Origin: Oryzicola mucosus
GTDB taxonomy: Bacteria; Pseudomonadota; Alphaproteobacteria; Rhizobiales; Rhizobiaceae
Direction of reading: 5' to 3'
NCBI RefSeq assembly: GCF_014534685.1
Contig: NZ_JACVVX010000009.1
Coordinates: 1 to 64,000 of the forward strand
Length of the DNA: 64,000 nucleotides
Every line of letters starts with the position of its first letter. The stretch's first letter is position 1. Positions 52,136-60,271 of this stretch are shown piece by piece. The position numbers were made by a program, and so were the translations under genes. Below the pieces are notes generated by a model. The model did not search any database. It was not told the DNA's origin and worked only from the letters and a program-made list of their open reading frames with translations.

Positions 52136-53038
52136 ATGTACGCAAAAGACGATCCCCGCTCGGCGCTGGCTGCTGCCACGCCCGGTCCGCCCGCGACGGC
52201 TGCCACCGGCTACGCTCGGGCGGAATATGCCAAGTTCTACGAGACCGATCCGCAGGAAATCCGCGATGGTGGGCGGACTTGGTACGCGCGTGGCCAGAAT
52301 TTCCTTGTCGCCTATACGGAAGTCGATGGCGAGATTACCTGGGAGCGCTTGGACCAGCCTGACGAATATGTCGTCCTGCTGCCGGAGGACGGCCTGACGG
52401 TGGTGCTGTCAGAGCCCGGCACTTCGGTCACCACCGACAAGGCATCCGTGATCGTGATGCCTCCGGGGAAAAGCTCGGTCACCGCTCAGGGCAAGGGCAG
52501 GCTTGTGCGCCTGTTCACGACCCAGTCGTCCGATTTGGCGGCATTGTGCTCCAACGCGGGTGCATATGCGCAGCCGCACCCGAACCTGCCACCTTTCCGG
52601 CCTTGGCCGGAACCGCCGGCTGGCTGGGCCATCCGTTGCTATCCGCTTGATGTCCCGCCCGTTCCGGGCCGCTTCGGAACGATCTACAGATGCACCACGT
52701 TCATGGTGAACGCGTTCGAGATCAAGCCGCCGCGCGACCCCAAAAACCTGTCGCCGCACTTCCACGACGATTTCGAACAGTGCTCGCTGGCGCTTGACGG
52801 CTCGTACATCCACCACATCCGGTTTCCCTGGATCACCGACTCAACGCAGTGGCTGCCGGATGATCATGAGGTTTGCGCAGCGCCTTCGGTGGCAATCATT
52901 CCGCCGCCCAGCCTTCACACATCGCAGGGTATCGACTCTGCTGGCAACCGTCTCGTCGACATCTTCTCGCCGCCGCGCCTCGATTTCTCGCTGAAGCCGG
53001 GTTGGGTGATCAACGAAGACGAATACCCGATGGGCTGA
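52136..53038 (+). CDS. Two-domain cupin-like protein, unknown function
   Basis: A 300-residue protein with two cupin-like halves. The second half has a clear metal-site pattern, SPHFHDDFEQCSLALDGSYI, with two His and a Glu; the first half (EYVVLLPEDGLTVVLSE, MPPGKSSVTAQGKGRLVRLF) has strands but no obvious His cluster. A conserved-looking RFPWITDSTQW and PPSLHTSQGI follow, the latter with a possible third His. It resembles bicupin isomerases or dioxygenases in layout, but I cannot place it in a named family. AGGAGAT precedes the ATG. Second gene of the rightward operon. Confidence 0.82.
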   Translation: MYAKDDPRSALAAATPGPPATAATGYARAEYAKFYETDPQEIRDGGRTWYARGQNFLVAYTEVDGEITWERLDQPDEYVVLLPEDGLTVVLSEPGTSVTTDKASVIVMPPGKSSVTAQGKGRLVRLFTTQSSDLAALCSNAGAYAQPHPNLPPFRPWPEPPAGWAIRCYPLDVPPVPGRFGTIYRCTTFMVNAFEIKPPRDPKNLSPHFHDDFEQCSLALDGSYIHHIRFPWITDSTQWLPDDHEVCAAPSVAIIPPPSLHTSQGIDSAGNRLVDIFSPPRLDFSLKPGWVINEDEYPMG

Positions 53039-53076
53039 GCCGGCGGCTCAACCTTTGCCAGCATGGGATACAGAAC

Positions 53077-54018
53077 ATGACGACCGATCAGAGCGATATC
53101 GACATCAAGAAGAGCTTCGGCGCCGAGCGGGACGCCAAAATCGATGGCTTGCTGAAGGGCGCGGTGGATCTGCACTGCCACAGTGGCCCCGCGGCGATGC
53201 CGCGCATCCTCGACCATCACGAGGCGACCGTGGACGCCGAGGAGGCTGGCTTCCGTGCGCTGGTGTTCAAGGATCACTACTATGTCGGCATGTCGCATTG
53301 CGCCATGATCGAGAAACTGATGCCAGGCTTGCAGGTGAAGCTCTATTCCGGCGTCGCGTTGAACAATCCGAGCGGCGGCATTAACCCGCACGCGGTCGAT
53401 CATGCCATCAAAACTGGCGGCCAGATCGTCTGGATGCCGACGCTGGCGGCAAGGAACCACATCGATCAAAGCGCCAAGGCGACCAAGAACTTTCCCGCCT
53501 CCAAGAAACCGATGCTGAAGGCGGAGCCCCTCACCGTTCTGGACGAATCGGGCAAGCTCACTGATGCGACCCTGAAAATCCTCGACCTCATTGCGGAGGC
53601 AGACATCATCCTGGCCGGCGGGCATCTGCACGTCAGCGAGCAGGGCATCCTGTTCGATGAAGCCATCCGGCGGGGCGTCAAGAAGATGCTCGTCAACCAC
53701 CCCACCTATGTTGTGGAATATTCCGACGAAGACATCCGCAGCTTCGCGGCAATGGGCGTGCACATGGAACACTCCATCTGCATGTTCGTCGAGGGGCGCG
53801 GCTACAAGCATGACGGCGCGCGGCTCAAGCAGCTGATCGAGTTGGCCGGCCTCGACAAGACGCTGCTTTGCTCCGATCTTGGCCTGACCGGATCGCCCCG
53901 TCCTGTCGAGGGCTATCGCCGCATCGTGAACACCCTGATCGAACAGGGATTCGATGACGACCAGATACGCGCCCTGACCGGCGGCAACGCCATCAAACTG
54001 CTGCCTGCAGATGGCTGA
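53077..54018 (+). CDS. DUF6282-like metal-dependent hydrolase
   Basis: 313 residues. VDLHCHSGPAAMPR (His33, His35) is the first metal-binding strand of an amidohydrolase/PHP-type barrel; later metal or catalytic candidates are FKDHYYVG, AGGHLHVSEQ, VNHPTYVVEYSD, GVHMEHSICMF and LCSDLGLTGSPRPVEGY. The pattern is that of what is annotated, as I recall, as DUF6282, whose reaction is unknown. It probably hydrolyses a C-N or C-O bond, or an enol/lactone, in the cytoplasm. Third gene of the rightward operon; its end overlaps the FAD oxidase start by eight bases. Confidence 0.82.
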   Translation: MTTDQSDIDIKKSFGAERDAKIDGLLKGAVDLHCHSGPAAMPRILDHHEATVDAEEAGFRALVFKDHYYVGMSHCAMIEKLMPGLQVKLYSGVALNNPSGGINPHAVDHAIKTGGQIVWMPTLAARNHIDQSAKATKNFPASKKPMLKAEPLTVLDESGKLTDATLKILDLIAEADIILAGGHLHVSEQGILFDEAIRRGVKKMLVNHPTYVVEYSDEDIRSFAAMGVHMEHSICMFVEGRGYKHDGARLKQLIELAGLDKTLLCSDLGLTGSPRPVEGYRRIVNTLIEQGFDDDQIRALTGGNAIKLLPADG

Positions 54019-55465
54019 CACCTCGGCCCAAGTGACGCCCTTCGAAACCAACGGCGAAACCCACCTGATCGAACGGCTGGCCGCAATTGTCGGCGCTGGT
54101 CATGTGGTGACGCGCGAGACGGACCTGGCAGCACAGACGGCCAACGTTCTGCACGGCGTCAACGAGCTTCCGCTCTGCCTCGTCTTTCCCGCCGATGTGA
54201 GCGAAGTCTCCGCGGTTGTACGTGCCTGCGCGGACGCCGGTATGCCCATGGTACCGCTGGGCGGCAACACTGGCCTGTCCGGCGGCACCCGGGCCTGGCC
54301 GACTGAGCGGTGCGTCATGATCGGGCTCAGGCGAATGAACCGCATCCTCGACGTCTCGTCCGAAGGCGGGACAATGACGGTCCAGGCGGGCTGCATTCTC
54401 GCCGACGTGCAGGCCGAGGCGCTCCGCCACGACAGGCTGTTCCCGCTGAGCCTCGGAGCCGAGGGGAGCTGCCAGATCGGCGGCAACATAGCGACCAATG
54501 CGGGCGGGGTGAACGCATTGCGCTACGGCGTGATGCGCGACCTCGTCTTCGGCCTTGAGGTCGTACTGCCGGACGGCAGCGTGCTCGACCTCAACCGCAG
54601 CCTTCGCAAGGACAATGCCGGCTACGACCTGAAGCACATCTTCATCGGGTCCGGCGGGACGCTCGGCATCATCACCGCCGCTGTACTTCGCCTCTTTCCC
54701 AAGCAGCGCGCGCAGGTGACGGCCATGACCGTGCTTCGCGACGCCGAGGCCGCGATCGAGATGCTCGGACGGCTGTCGTCGCGTTTTGGCGAGTCGCTGA
54801 CCAGCCTCGAACTGATCGACGCCCTGACCGTCCAGCTGGTGAAGCGGCATTTGCCAAGCATTGCCGTGCCGTATGCGACGGAAGCCGACTGGCACCTGCT
54901 GATCGAGCTCTGCGGCAAGGATGAAACTGAGCTGGCCGCAGGACTGGAGGAGCTCCTCGGCGGAGCGCTCGAGGACGGCGTCATCGCCGACGCGTCCATC
55001 GCGACAAGCATCGCACAGTCGAAGAACATTTGGGCGCTGCGCCACGCCACGGCCGAAGTTGCCAAGCAGTTGGGCCCCCGGTTCGCCAACGACGCGTCGG
55101 TTCCGGTCGCAGCGCAGCCCGCTTTCCTTACAGAGCTGCGCCGACGCGTCGCGGTGTGGCCCGACGCTTTGTTGTCCGTCTACGGCCACGTGGGCGACGG
55201 CAACCTGCATGTGCTGGTCGGTTTCCCCAACCGATCCGCTGACGATCCGGCAATTCCGGAGCTGCGCCGCGCGGTCGAGGAGGCCGTAACCGCCACGATC
55301 GTTGCCTTCAAAGGCAGTGTCACCGCGGAGCACGGCATCGGCTTCAACTATCTTCAGAAGCTAATCGACAGCCGGGACGCAGCAGAGATCGCGGTAATGC
55401 AGCAACTTCGACGCAGCATCGATCCGCGAAGCCTGATGAACCCTGGCAAAGTCGTTCCGACATAG
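54011..55465 (+). CDS. FAD-linked oxidase, GlcD/D-2-hydroxy acid dehydrogenase type
   Basis: 484 residues of the VAO/PCMH flavoprotein family. The FAD-binding domain has PLGGNTGLSGGTR, LSLGAEGSCQIGGNIATNAGG and LKHIFIGSGGTLGIIT; the C-terminal domain has LLSVYGHVGDGNLHVLVGFP (with the metal-binding His residues) and the end SVTAEHGIGFNYLQKL and DPRSLMNPGKVVP. It oxidises a 2-hydroxy acid to the 2-oxo acid, probably passing electrons to an ETF or quinone. Last gene of the rightward operon, and a sensible source of the 2-oxo acid for the aldolase. Confidence 0.93.
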   Translation: MADTSAQVTPFETNGETHLIERLAAIVGAGHVVTRETDLAAQTANVLHGVNELPLCLVFPADVSEVSAVVRACADAGMPMVPLGGNTGLSGGTRAWPTERCVMIGLRRMNRILDVSSEGGTMTVQAGCILADVQAEALRHDRLFPLSLGAEGSCQIGGNIATNAGGVNALRYGVMRDLVFGLEVVLPDGSVLDLNRSLRKDNAGYDLKHIFIGSGGTLGIITAAVLRLFPKQRAQVTAMTVLRDAEAAIEMLGRLSSRFGESLTSLELIDALTVQLVKRHLPSIAVPYATEADWHLLIELCGKDETELAAGLEELLGGALEDGVIADASIATSIAQSKNIWALRHATAEVAKQLGPRFANDASVPVAAQPAFLTELRRRVAVWPDALLSVYGHVGDGNLHVLVGFPNRSADDPAIPELRRAVEEAVTATIVAFKGSVTAEHGIGFNYLQKLIDSRDAAEIAVMQQLRRSIDPRSLMNPGKVVPT

Positions 55466-55938
55466 ATTGCGCGGTTGCCACGACCGCGATCCGGGCCGGA
55501 GTGTCAGGGTCTGGACCCTAATGTATCAGGTTAGATGTCAATTTTTCAGAAAGAGAACGCTGGTCCAAGGGCCGATGTGAGGCGAAGCACATGTGTTGCA
55601 GGAGGGACCAATCATCCTGCCGAGCGTTCAATAGTTCTTCCTCCGGTGTCTGCTCGCCTAGGAAATGAGCGAGTGCAGCTTTCCTGGAGTCCCAATCCAG
55701 CGTGATGACAGTGTGGGTGAAAGCGACGCCGTGCAGCTTCTACCCTCCCCGCGGCCGCAAGCAGCCGCTCTTCGAAATCCCAACAGCATTCACGGTCTTG
55801 TTAGTGTACCTGGCGCCAACGGCTTAATCTATTCCGCCAGCCGAATGCCCTTACCGAAAGGTAAGCGGTCGCCAAAAACAATAGCCTTTCATGGCCAACG
55901 TGACCTGATGATCGTCCTCGCATCGTTGCTGTCGTTTG
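55466..55938. other. Intergenic region with a gene remnant
   Basis: About 470 bases between convergent genes. It holds the minus-strand coding remnant at 55518-55739 and a small palindrome AGGGTCTGGACCCT (55507-55520) at its end. Nothing else was recognised. Confidence 0.5.
55518..55739 (-). pseudogene. Unidentified gene remnant
   Basis: An open minus-strand frame of 73 codons between TAG 55742-55740 and TAG 55520-55518, with protein-like content: VITLDWDSRKAALAHFL, then EQTPEEELLNARQDDWSLLQ, then HMCFASHRPLDQRSLSEKL. No start codon with a ribosome binding site exists, so it looks like the 3' end of a gene that lost its 5' part. I do not recognise the family. Confidence 0.35.
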
Positions 55939-56343
55939 TCAGGCTGTTGCAGCCCCGGCGCGCTCCGACAGCAGTTTCCCGGCGATGTCTATCGCCTCCT
56001 CACGAGACGAGGCCAGCCTCATCGGATAGCCCCAGAATTTAGCAAAAGCTATACCGAAAGGTTTGAATGCCAAGCGTTTGGTGGCGCTCGGCTCAATCAC
56101 GATCAACGCCAGCACAAGCGTCCGCAGCTCGACTTTGTGCTTCTTCATCCACAGCGAGGTGCGCTTCTTTTCTTCCTGGCTGTGTTCGTGGCCTTCGGTC
56201 GGAGCGGAATCCGTCAAGAGCACGAACGGTGCGCCGCGCTTCAGATTTGCCTCGAGCGCAGCGAAGTCCTCGTCGTGGTCGTGATCGGGACCTTCGTCAT
56301 AACTCACCCAGACGAGCGGGAAATTCGTGCTGTCCAAAGGCAT
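55939..56343 (-). CDS. Conserved hypothetical protein
   Basis: 134 residues, soluble, with an acidic His-rich stretch GPDHDHDEDFAALE, GAPFVLLTDSAP, a basic middle (EEKKRTSLWMKKHKVELRTL), and ALIVIEPSATKRLAF. The end (EEAIDIAGKLLSERA) looks helical. The overall strand-helix order recalls small STAS-like or roadblock-like domains, but this is only impression. No function can be assigned. It is 29 bases downstream of a membrane-protein gene on the same strand. Confidence 0.75.
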   Translation of the reverse strand: MPLDSTNFPLVWVSYDEGPDHDHDEDFAALEANLKRGAPFVLLTDSAPTEGHEHSQEEKKRTSLWMKKHKVELRTLVLALIVIEPSATKRLAFKPFGIAFAKFWGYPMRLASSREEAIDIAGKLLSERAGAATA

Positions 56344-56372
56344 GTCTTGTCTCCTTGCCGGGATGGATGCTT

Positions 56373-56771
56373 TCAATGTGAGCGGATGTGCCGCCACGTC
56401 ATGACCAGCGCGCACGCGCCCGGAAGCGTGACTGCGAGCAGTTCCAAGGCAACGAGATGGCTGCCGTCGCGCAAGCCATCCAATACGCCGGCAAGCGTGC
56501 TCATGGTGAAAAGGAGACCACCAAGGACGAGCATCGCCCAGTCGGTCAAGCGTCTTTCGGAAAGCGCCAGCATTGGCGGGACGACCCAGGCACCGTAAAA
56601 GATAGAGACCCCCCACAGGGCGGCCGGGCCGAAGGTAATGGCCTGCATCGTCGCGCCGCTTCTGACGTAGTCGTTCAGAAAAGAGAAGCACTGGATTGTG
56701 ACGAAGATCGCGGCTCCGACCGCTGGGACCAGCCACGCAATTGCCAGTTTAACTGGCTTCTGTTCGATCAC
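56373..56771 (-). CDS. Four-helix membrane protein, unknown function
   Basis: 132 residues with four predicted membrane helices: LAIAWLVPAVGAAIFVTIQC, ITFGPAALWGVSIFYGAWVV, DWAMLVLGGLLFTMSTLAGV and LVALELLAVTLPGACALVM. The loops are short and charged. No family is recognised. It is paired with the small soluble protein downstream and lies next to the AraC/TonB-receptor genes, but a shared function is not shown. Confidence 0.75.
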   Translation of the reverse strand: MIEQKPVKLAIAWLVPAVGAAIFVTIQCFSFLNDYVRSGATMQAITFGPAALWGVSIFYGAWVVPPMLALSERRLTDWAMLVLGGLLFTMSTLAGVLDGLRDGSHLVALELLAVTLPGACALVMTWRHIRSH

Positions 56772-56958
56772 TTCAACACCCCTATCTGAATTTGCTCGCT
56801 AGGGCAGTCATGCGCTGCCCTTATGAAGAGGAGCGCGATCATGATCGCCGCATTTCCCTTCTGTTTGAAAGCAATAAGTCAGTCGGCGGGAAGCGTCATT
56901 GCGCAATCATGACATTATATTTTTCGATCCCGCCGAGATGAAACTCATGCCGCAGATA

Positions 56959-57774
56959 TCAAGAGACGCGCTCCTCAGCCAGACTGTAGGTTTGATCCAT
57001 GAGGTATCGCGCTGGGGGTTTTCCCAGTGTCTTTCGAAACATTGTCACAAAACTGCTTGCACTCTCATATCCCAGATCTATCGCGACATTTTGAACGGTT
57101 TCACCGTCACCAAGTCGTTGAAGGGCCAGGACAACATGCAACTGGCGTCGCCAGCGGCCAAAGCTCATCCCGGTATCAACGAGAAGCGACCGGCTCAAGG
57201 TGCGTTCACTCAATCCGATTCTGGCCGCCCATTGGGCCAAGGTCGCCTTGTCCATCGGGTGTTTGAGAAGCAGCTCTGCAAGCTGCCGAAGAGGAGCAGA
57301 TTTAGGCATAGGAAATGAGAGCTTCACTTCCTGTGCCGCATCAAGCTCATCCAACAGGACAGCCAAGATGCGAAAATCCGCGTCGAAGAATGGCGCATCG
57401 ACAGGCGATTGCGCGCAGCGGAGAACCAATTCCCGAAAGAGCGGCGAAACGTAAAGAGTTGCACATGACTTTGGCTGCCTGGTGATCAATTCGGGTTCGA
57501 TGAAGACAGCGTAACACTCGATATTACCTGACATGCGCCCGGAATGGGCTTTCCCTGCTGGCATCCATAGCGCAGAATGGGGCGGAACGATCCACACACC
57601 ATCGTCTGCTTCGCAGGTCACCATGCCCCTAAGGTTAAGAACAAGCGAAGCCTTCCTGTGCGCGTGTTGCTCTTTCTCCCAGTAGGAAATGGCCTTCTTC
57701 GCACCCACAGCGACAAGAGGTTTCTCCACCCTGTCAGGATCAAATTCGGTCTCGAATTCCTCCAAGATAGGCAT
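56959..57774 (-). CDS. AraC family regulator
   Basis: 271 residues: an N-terminal cupin-type sensing domain (SYWEKEQHAHRKASLVLNL, WIVPPHSALWMPAGKAHS) and a C-terminal AraC DNA-binding domain (KATLAQWAARIGLSERTLSR, then LRRL-type second helix AIDLGYESASSFVTMFRKTLG, KPPARYL). The HAHRK...WMPAGKAH pattern is common in AraC proteins that resemble YidF/NimR-type regulators. It follows the TonB-dependent receptor gene on the same strand with 77 bases between; AraC-plus-receptor pairs usually respond to an iron chelator. Confidence 0.9.
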   Translation of the reverse strand: MPILEEFETEFDPDRVEKPLVAVGAKKAISYWEKEQHAHRKASLVLNLRGMVTCEADDGVWIVPPHSALWMPAGKAHSGRMSGNIECYAVFIEPELITRQPKSCATLYVSPLFRELVLRCAQSPVDAPFFDADFRILAVLLDELDAAQEVKLSFPMPKSAPLRQLAELLLKHPMDKATLAQWAARIGLSERTLSRSLLVDTGMSFGRWRRQLHVVLALQRLGDGETVQNVAIDLGYESASSFVTMFRKTLGKPPARYLMDQTYSLAEERVS

Positions 57775-57851
57775 TGAAAAACCTCCACCATCTTCAGCCA
57801 GTGTTGGCGAAGGCCCAAACGTCGTCCAAACACTCTATACCGTAGCCAGTA

Positions 57852-59936
57852 TTAGAAGGACTTTGAAATCCCGACCCCCAATACGCGACCTTGGCTGACG
57901 GAAACAACTTGGCGTCCGAAGGACCCGGCGGCGCCGAACTTTTCATAACGTTCGTCAAGCAGGTTGCGTCCGAAACCGTAAATTTCAAAATCCCCGCCAT
58001 CGTTTTTCCAGCCGATCCGGGCATTGACGATGTGATATGCGTCAAGGTCGAATGTGGACTGCACATCAGCGGGGCGAGAGCTTCTGTACTGATAATCGAT
58101 GGCGGCATTGAAGGAGCCTGGCAAGCCCGCCATCTCAGCATCCGTTTCGTAAGCCAAGCCCACCGAGACACTCCATTCCGGAATATTGGGAACTCGGTTT
58201 CCTTCAAAAAGTGAACTTGCTCCGTCCGAGCCGAGCCGAGTATGTGTATATCCCAAGCCCGCGTTAAAGCTTAATTCGTCCGTCATTGCAGCGCGCGCCT
58301 GCAGTTCGAACCCCGACGTCTCATAACTCTGGAAAGTCGTGGCGAAGCCGCCAATGCCAGGATCAAAATAACTCAGGACGCCGTTCTTCACGTCGTTATG
58401 AAAGACACTCCCGTCCAATTCGAGACGGTCATCGAAAAGTGCAACCTTGGTGCCAAGTTCATAAGTCCAGTTTTCAGCAGCCGGGTAAGCGTCGGCGACA
58501 ATACCGTTATTCGGATATGAAAACAGCGGATAGATTTTCGTTCCATGCCCACGCGCGATGGAGACATAGGTCTCCGCGGTTTCACTCCATTTGTAAGCGA
58601 GCGCGGCGCGTCCCGTGAGATAGGTTCCATCAGCATCGCTGTTGCCTATGAGGCTGGGAACCCGAAGATCGTTGGTCTTTTTCACCTTGATGTCGTCGTG
58701 GCCCAGACGCCCTCCAAATGACACTTCCCATTTCTCGCCAAGCGGGACAGACGCGTCACCGAACAGGCCAAGATTCCAAGCACGAAGATTGGTGTTCATG
58801 GTGACGAGACCGGAATATGGGAACGGTGCGCATTGAGGAGCCGTGCAACTATGGTCAAGGTCCGAATAATTGAGGCTCGCTCCCACGACCCACCTGATAT
58901 CGTCCTCTTCAAGGGAGTTCAGTCGGATCTCCTGGCTGAAGGATTTTTCCTTGTCGACACCGAGCCAAACATTGCTCCCCACGAGCGGGAAAAACGACGG
59001 AATGAGGATATCATTTGCTTCAGTCCGGGACTTTATCTTGTTGTTCTGAAAGGCCGTAATGGATGTGAGGGAAAAGTTCTCGAACTCGTGCTTGATATTC
59101 AGTCCGACATCGGCATGTGTCGTAACATAGTCAGGTTCTGTCACGACACCGCTGATCGGGAACCCCGGCGCCCCACGAAGGAGTGAAAATGGGGCGTTTG
59201 AATTGTCACGAAGATAATTTCCCGTCAGCGTAATCGTCGTGTCATCGAGGCCATTGAATTGCAGGCCTCCGCGAAAGGCGCCGATTTTTCTTGCGCCGAG
59301 ATCGTCGGTGAACAGGCTATCGATATCCCCGTCGAAATGATTAAAGCGAATTGCCATCCGCCCGTTCAAAGCGTCGGGAATCAGGACGCCGCCGAGTGTG
59401 GCTTCGCCCATGGCATAGCCATGTTCGCCGTATTCGGTTGTGATTTTAACCTCGTGTTCTCCATCTGGCTGTTTGGTAGTCACATTGATTGCTCCGCCTA
59501 GCGCATTCGTACCCCAAAGGGTTCCTTGCGGTCCGCGAAGAACTTCCACATGATCGATGTCGAAGAGCATATTCTGAGAGCTCATCATGCTCTGGGGTAT
59601 GCCATCAACCGTGAATCCGATTGTGCCATCGGAAAAATTGTTCGGCACGCCCAGGGAACTGATGCCGCGGATCGAAAAGAACTGTCGTGCTACGGTTGAA
59701 TTCTGCCACACGACGTTTGGAGACGTTGCTGCGATTGCTCCGCTTGAATCGAGCGCATTATTTTCAATGTCTTGCTGCCTTACGACGGTTATGCTCTGAG
59801 GCACCTGCCTTATTTGTTCTTCTGTCTTTCGGGCAGTAATGACGATCGGCTCAAGGACAATCGCTTCCTGGACATTTGCACGAACGGCAGACGTGGCTAC
59901 AATCGCAAGCAACGATACACGGGCAAGGCATTTCAT
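57852..59936 (-). CDS. TonB-dependent outer membrane receptor
   Basis: About 694 residues from ATG 59936: signal peptide (MKCLARVSLLAIVATSAVRA), a TonB-box-like EPIVITA, the plug domain (EEQIRQVPQSITVV, IRGISSLGVPNN, GFTVDGIPQS, VEVLRGPQGTLWGTNALGGA) and a 22-strand barrel ending in the typical terminal Phe (GVGISKSF). It should import an iron-siderophore or similar large ligand. An alternative start at 59999 would put the signal peptide inside the protein. Its DNA is more AT-rich than the flanking genes and no exporter, synthase or permease is nearby. Confidence 0.92.
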   Translation of the reverse strand: MKCLARVSLLAIVATSAVRANVQEAIVLEPIVITARKTEEQIRQVPQSITVVRQQDIENNALDSSGAIAATSPNVVWQNSTVARQFFSIRGISSLGVPNNFSDGTIGFTVDGIPQSMMSSQNMLFDIDHVEVLRGPQGTLWGTNALGGAINVTTKQPDGEHEVKITTEYGEHGYAMGEATLGGVLIPDALNGRMAIRFNHFDGDIDSLFTDDLGARKIGAFRGGLQFNGLDDTTITLTGNYLRDNSNAPFSLLRGAPGFPISGVVTEPDYVTTHADVGLNIKHEFENFSLTSITAFQNNKIKSRTEANDILIPSFFPLVGSNVWLGVDKEKSFSQEIRLNSLEEDDIRWVVGASLNYSDLDHSCTAPQCAPFPYSGLVTMNTNLRAWNLGLFGDASVPLGEKWEVSFGGRLGHDDIKVKKTNDLRVPSLIGNSDADGTYLTGRAALAYKWSETAETYVSIARGHGTKIYPLFSYPNNGIVADAYPAAENWTYELGTKVALFDDRLELDGSVFHNDVKNGVLSYFDPGIGGFATTFQSYETSGFELQARAAMTDELSFNAGLGYTHTRLGSDGASSLFEGNRVPNIPEWSVSVGLAYETDAEMAGLPGSFNAAIDYQYRSSRPADVQSTFDLDAYHIVNARIGWKNDGGDFEIYGFGRNLLDERYEKFGAAGSFGRQVVSVSQGRVLGVGISKSF

Positions 59937-60271
59937 TTTATGATAAATTTGGAGTCTGTTTTGTCCGATTTGCTGACTATCTGGATTGCTGCTGCTCATG
60001 CCCTATCGCCCCGATTAACTTGACTATTTAGGTCTTCTAATCGGCTTCATGATCACGAGCATATCGACATATTGACAAAGTATTTTTCATTCCGGCCAAC
60101 CTGGCTTCGGAGACAAGCCCTGTGGCATTTTCACGACATAGGGGCTCCTGCCTTCGTTTTACGGACAGCGGACAGCAGGGCCATCGCGATGTGTTGATGT
60201 CCACTTCAGTTCATCGAAGTGATGAACTGTCTCGGAGTCTGCCCGGCTGTTACCGCTTCTTCATTTCTCTC

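Noticed and set aside
53993-55333. 446-codon minus-strand frame opposite the FAD oxidase gene
   Set aside because: The plus strand encodes a complete GlcD-type protein; the opposite frame has no recognisable domain.
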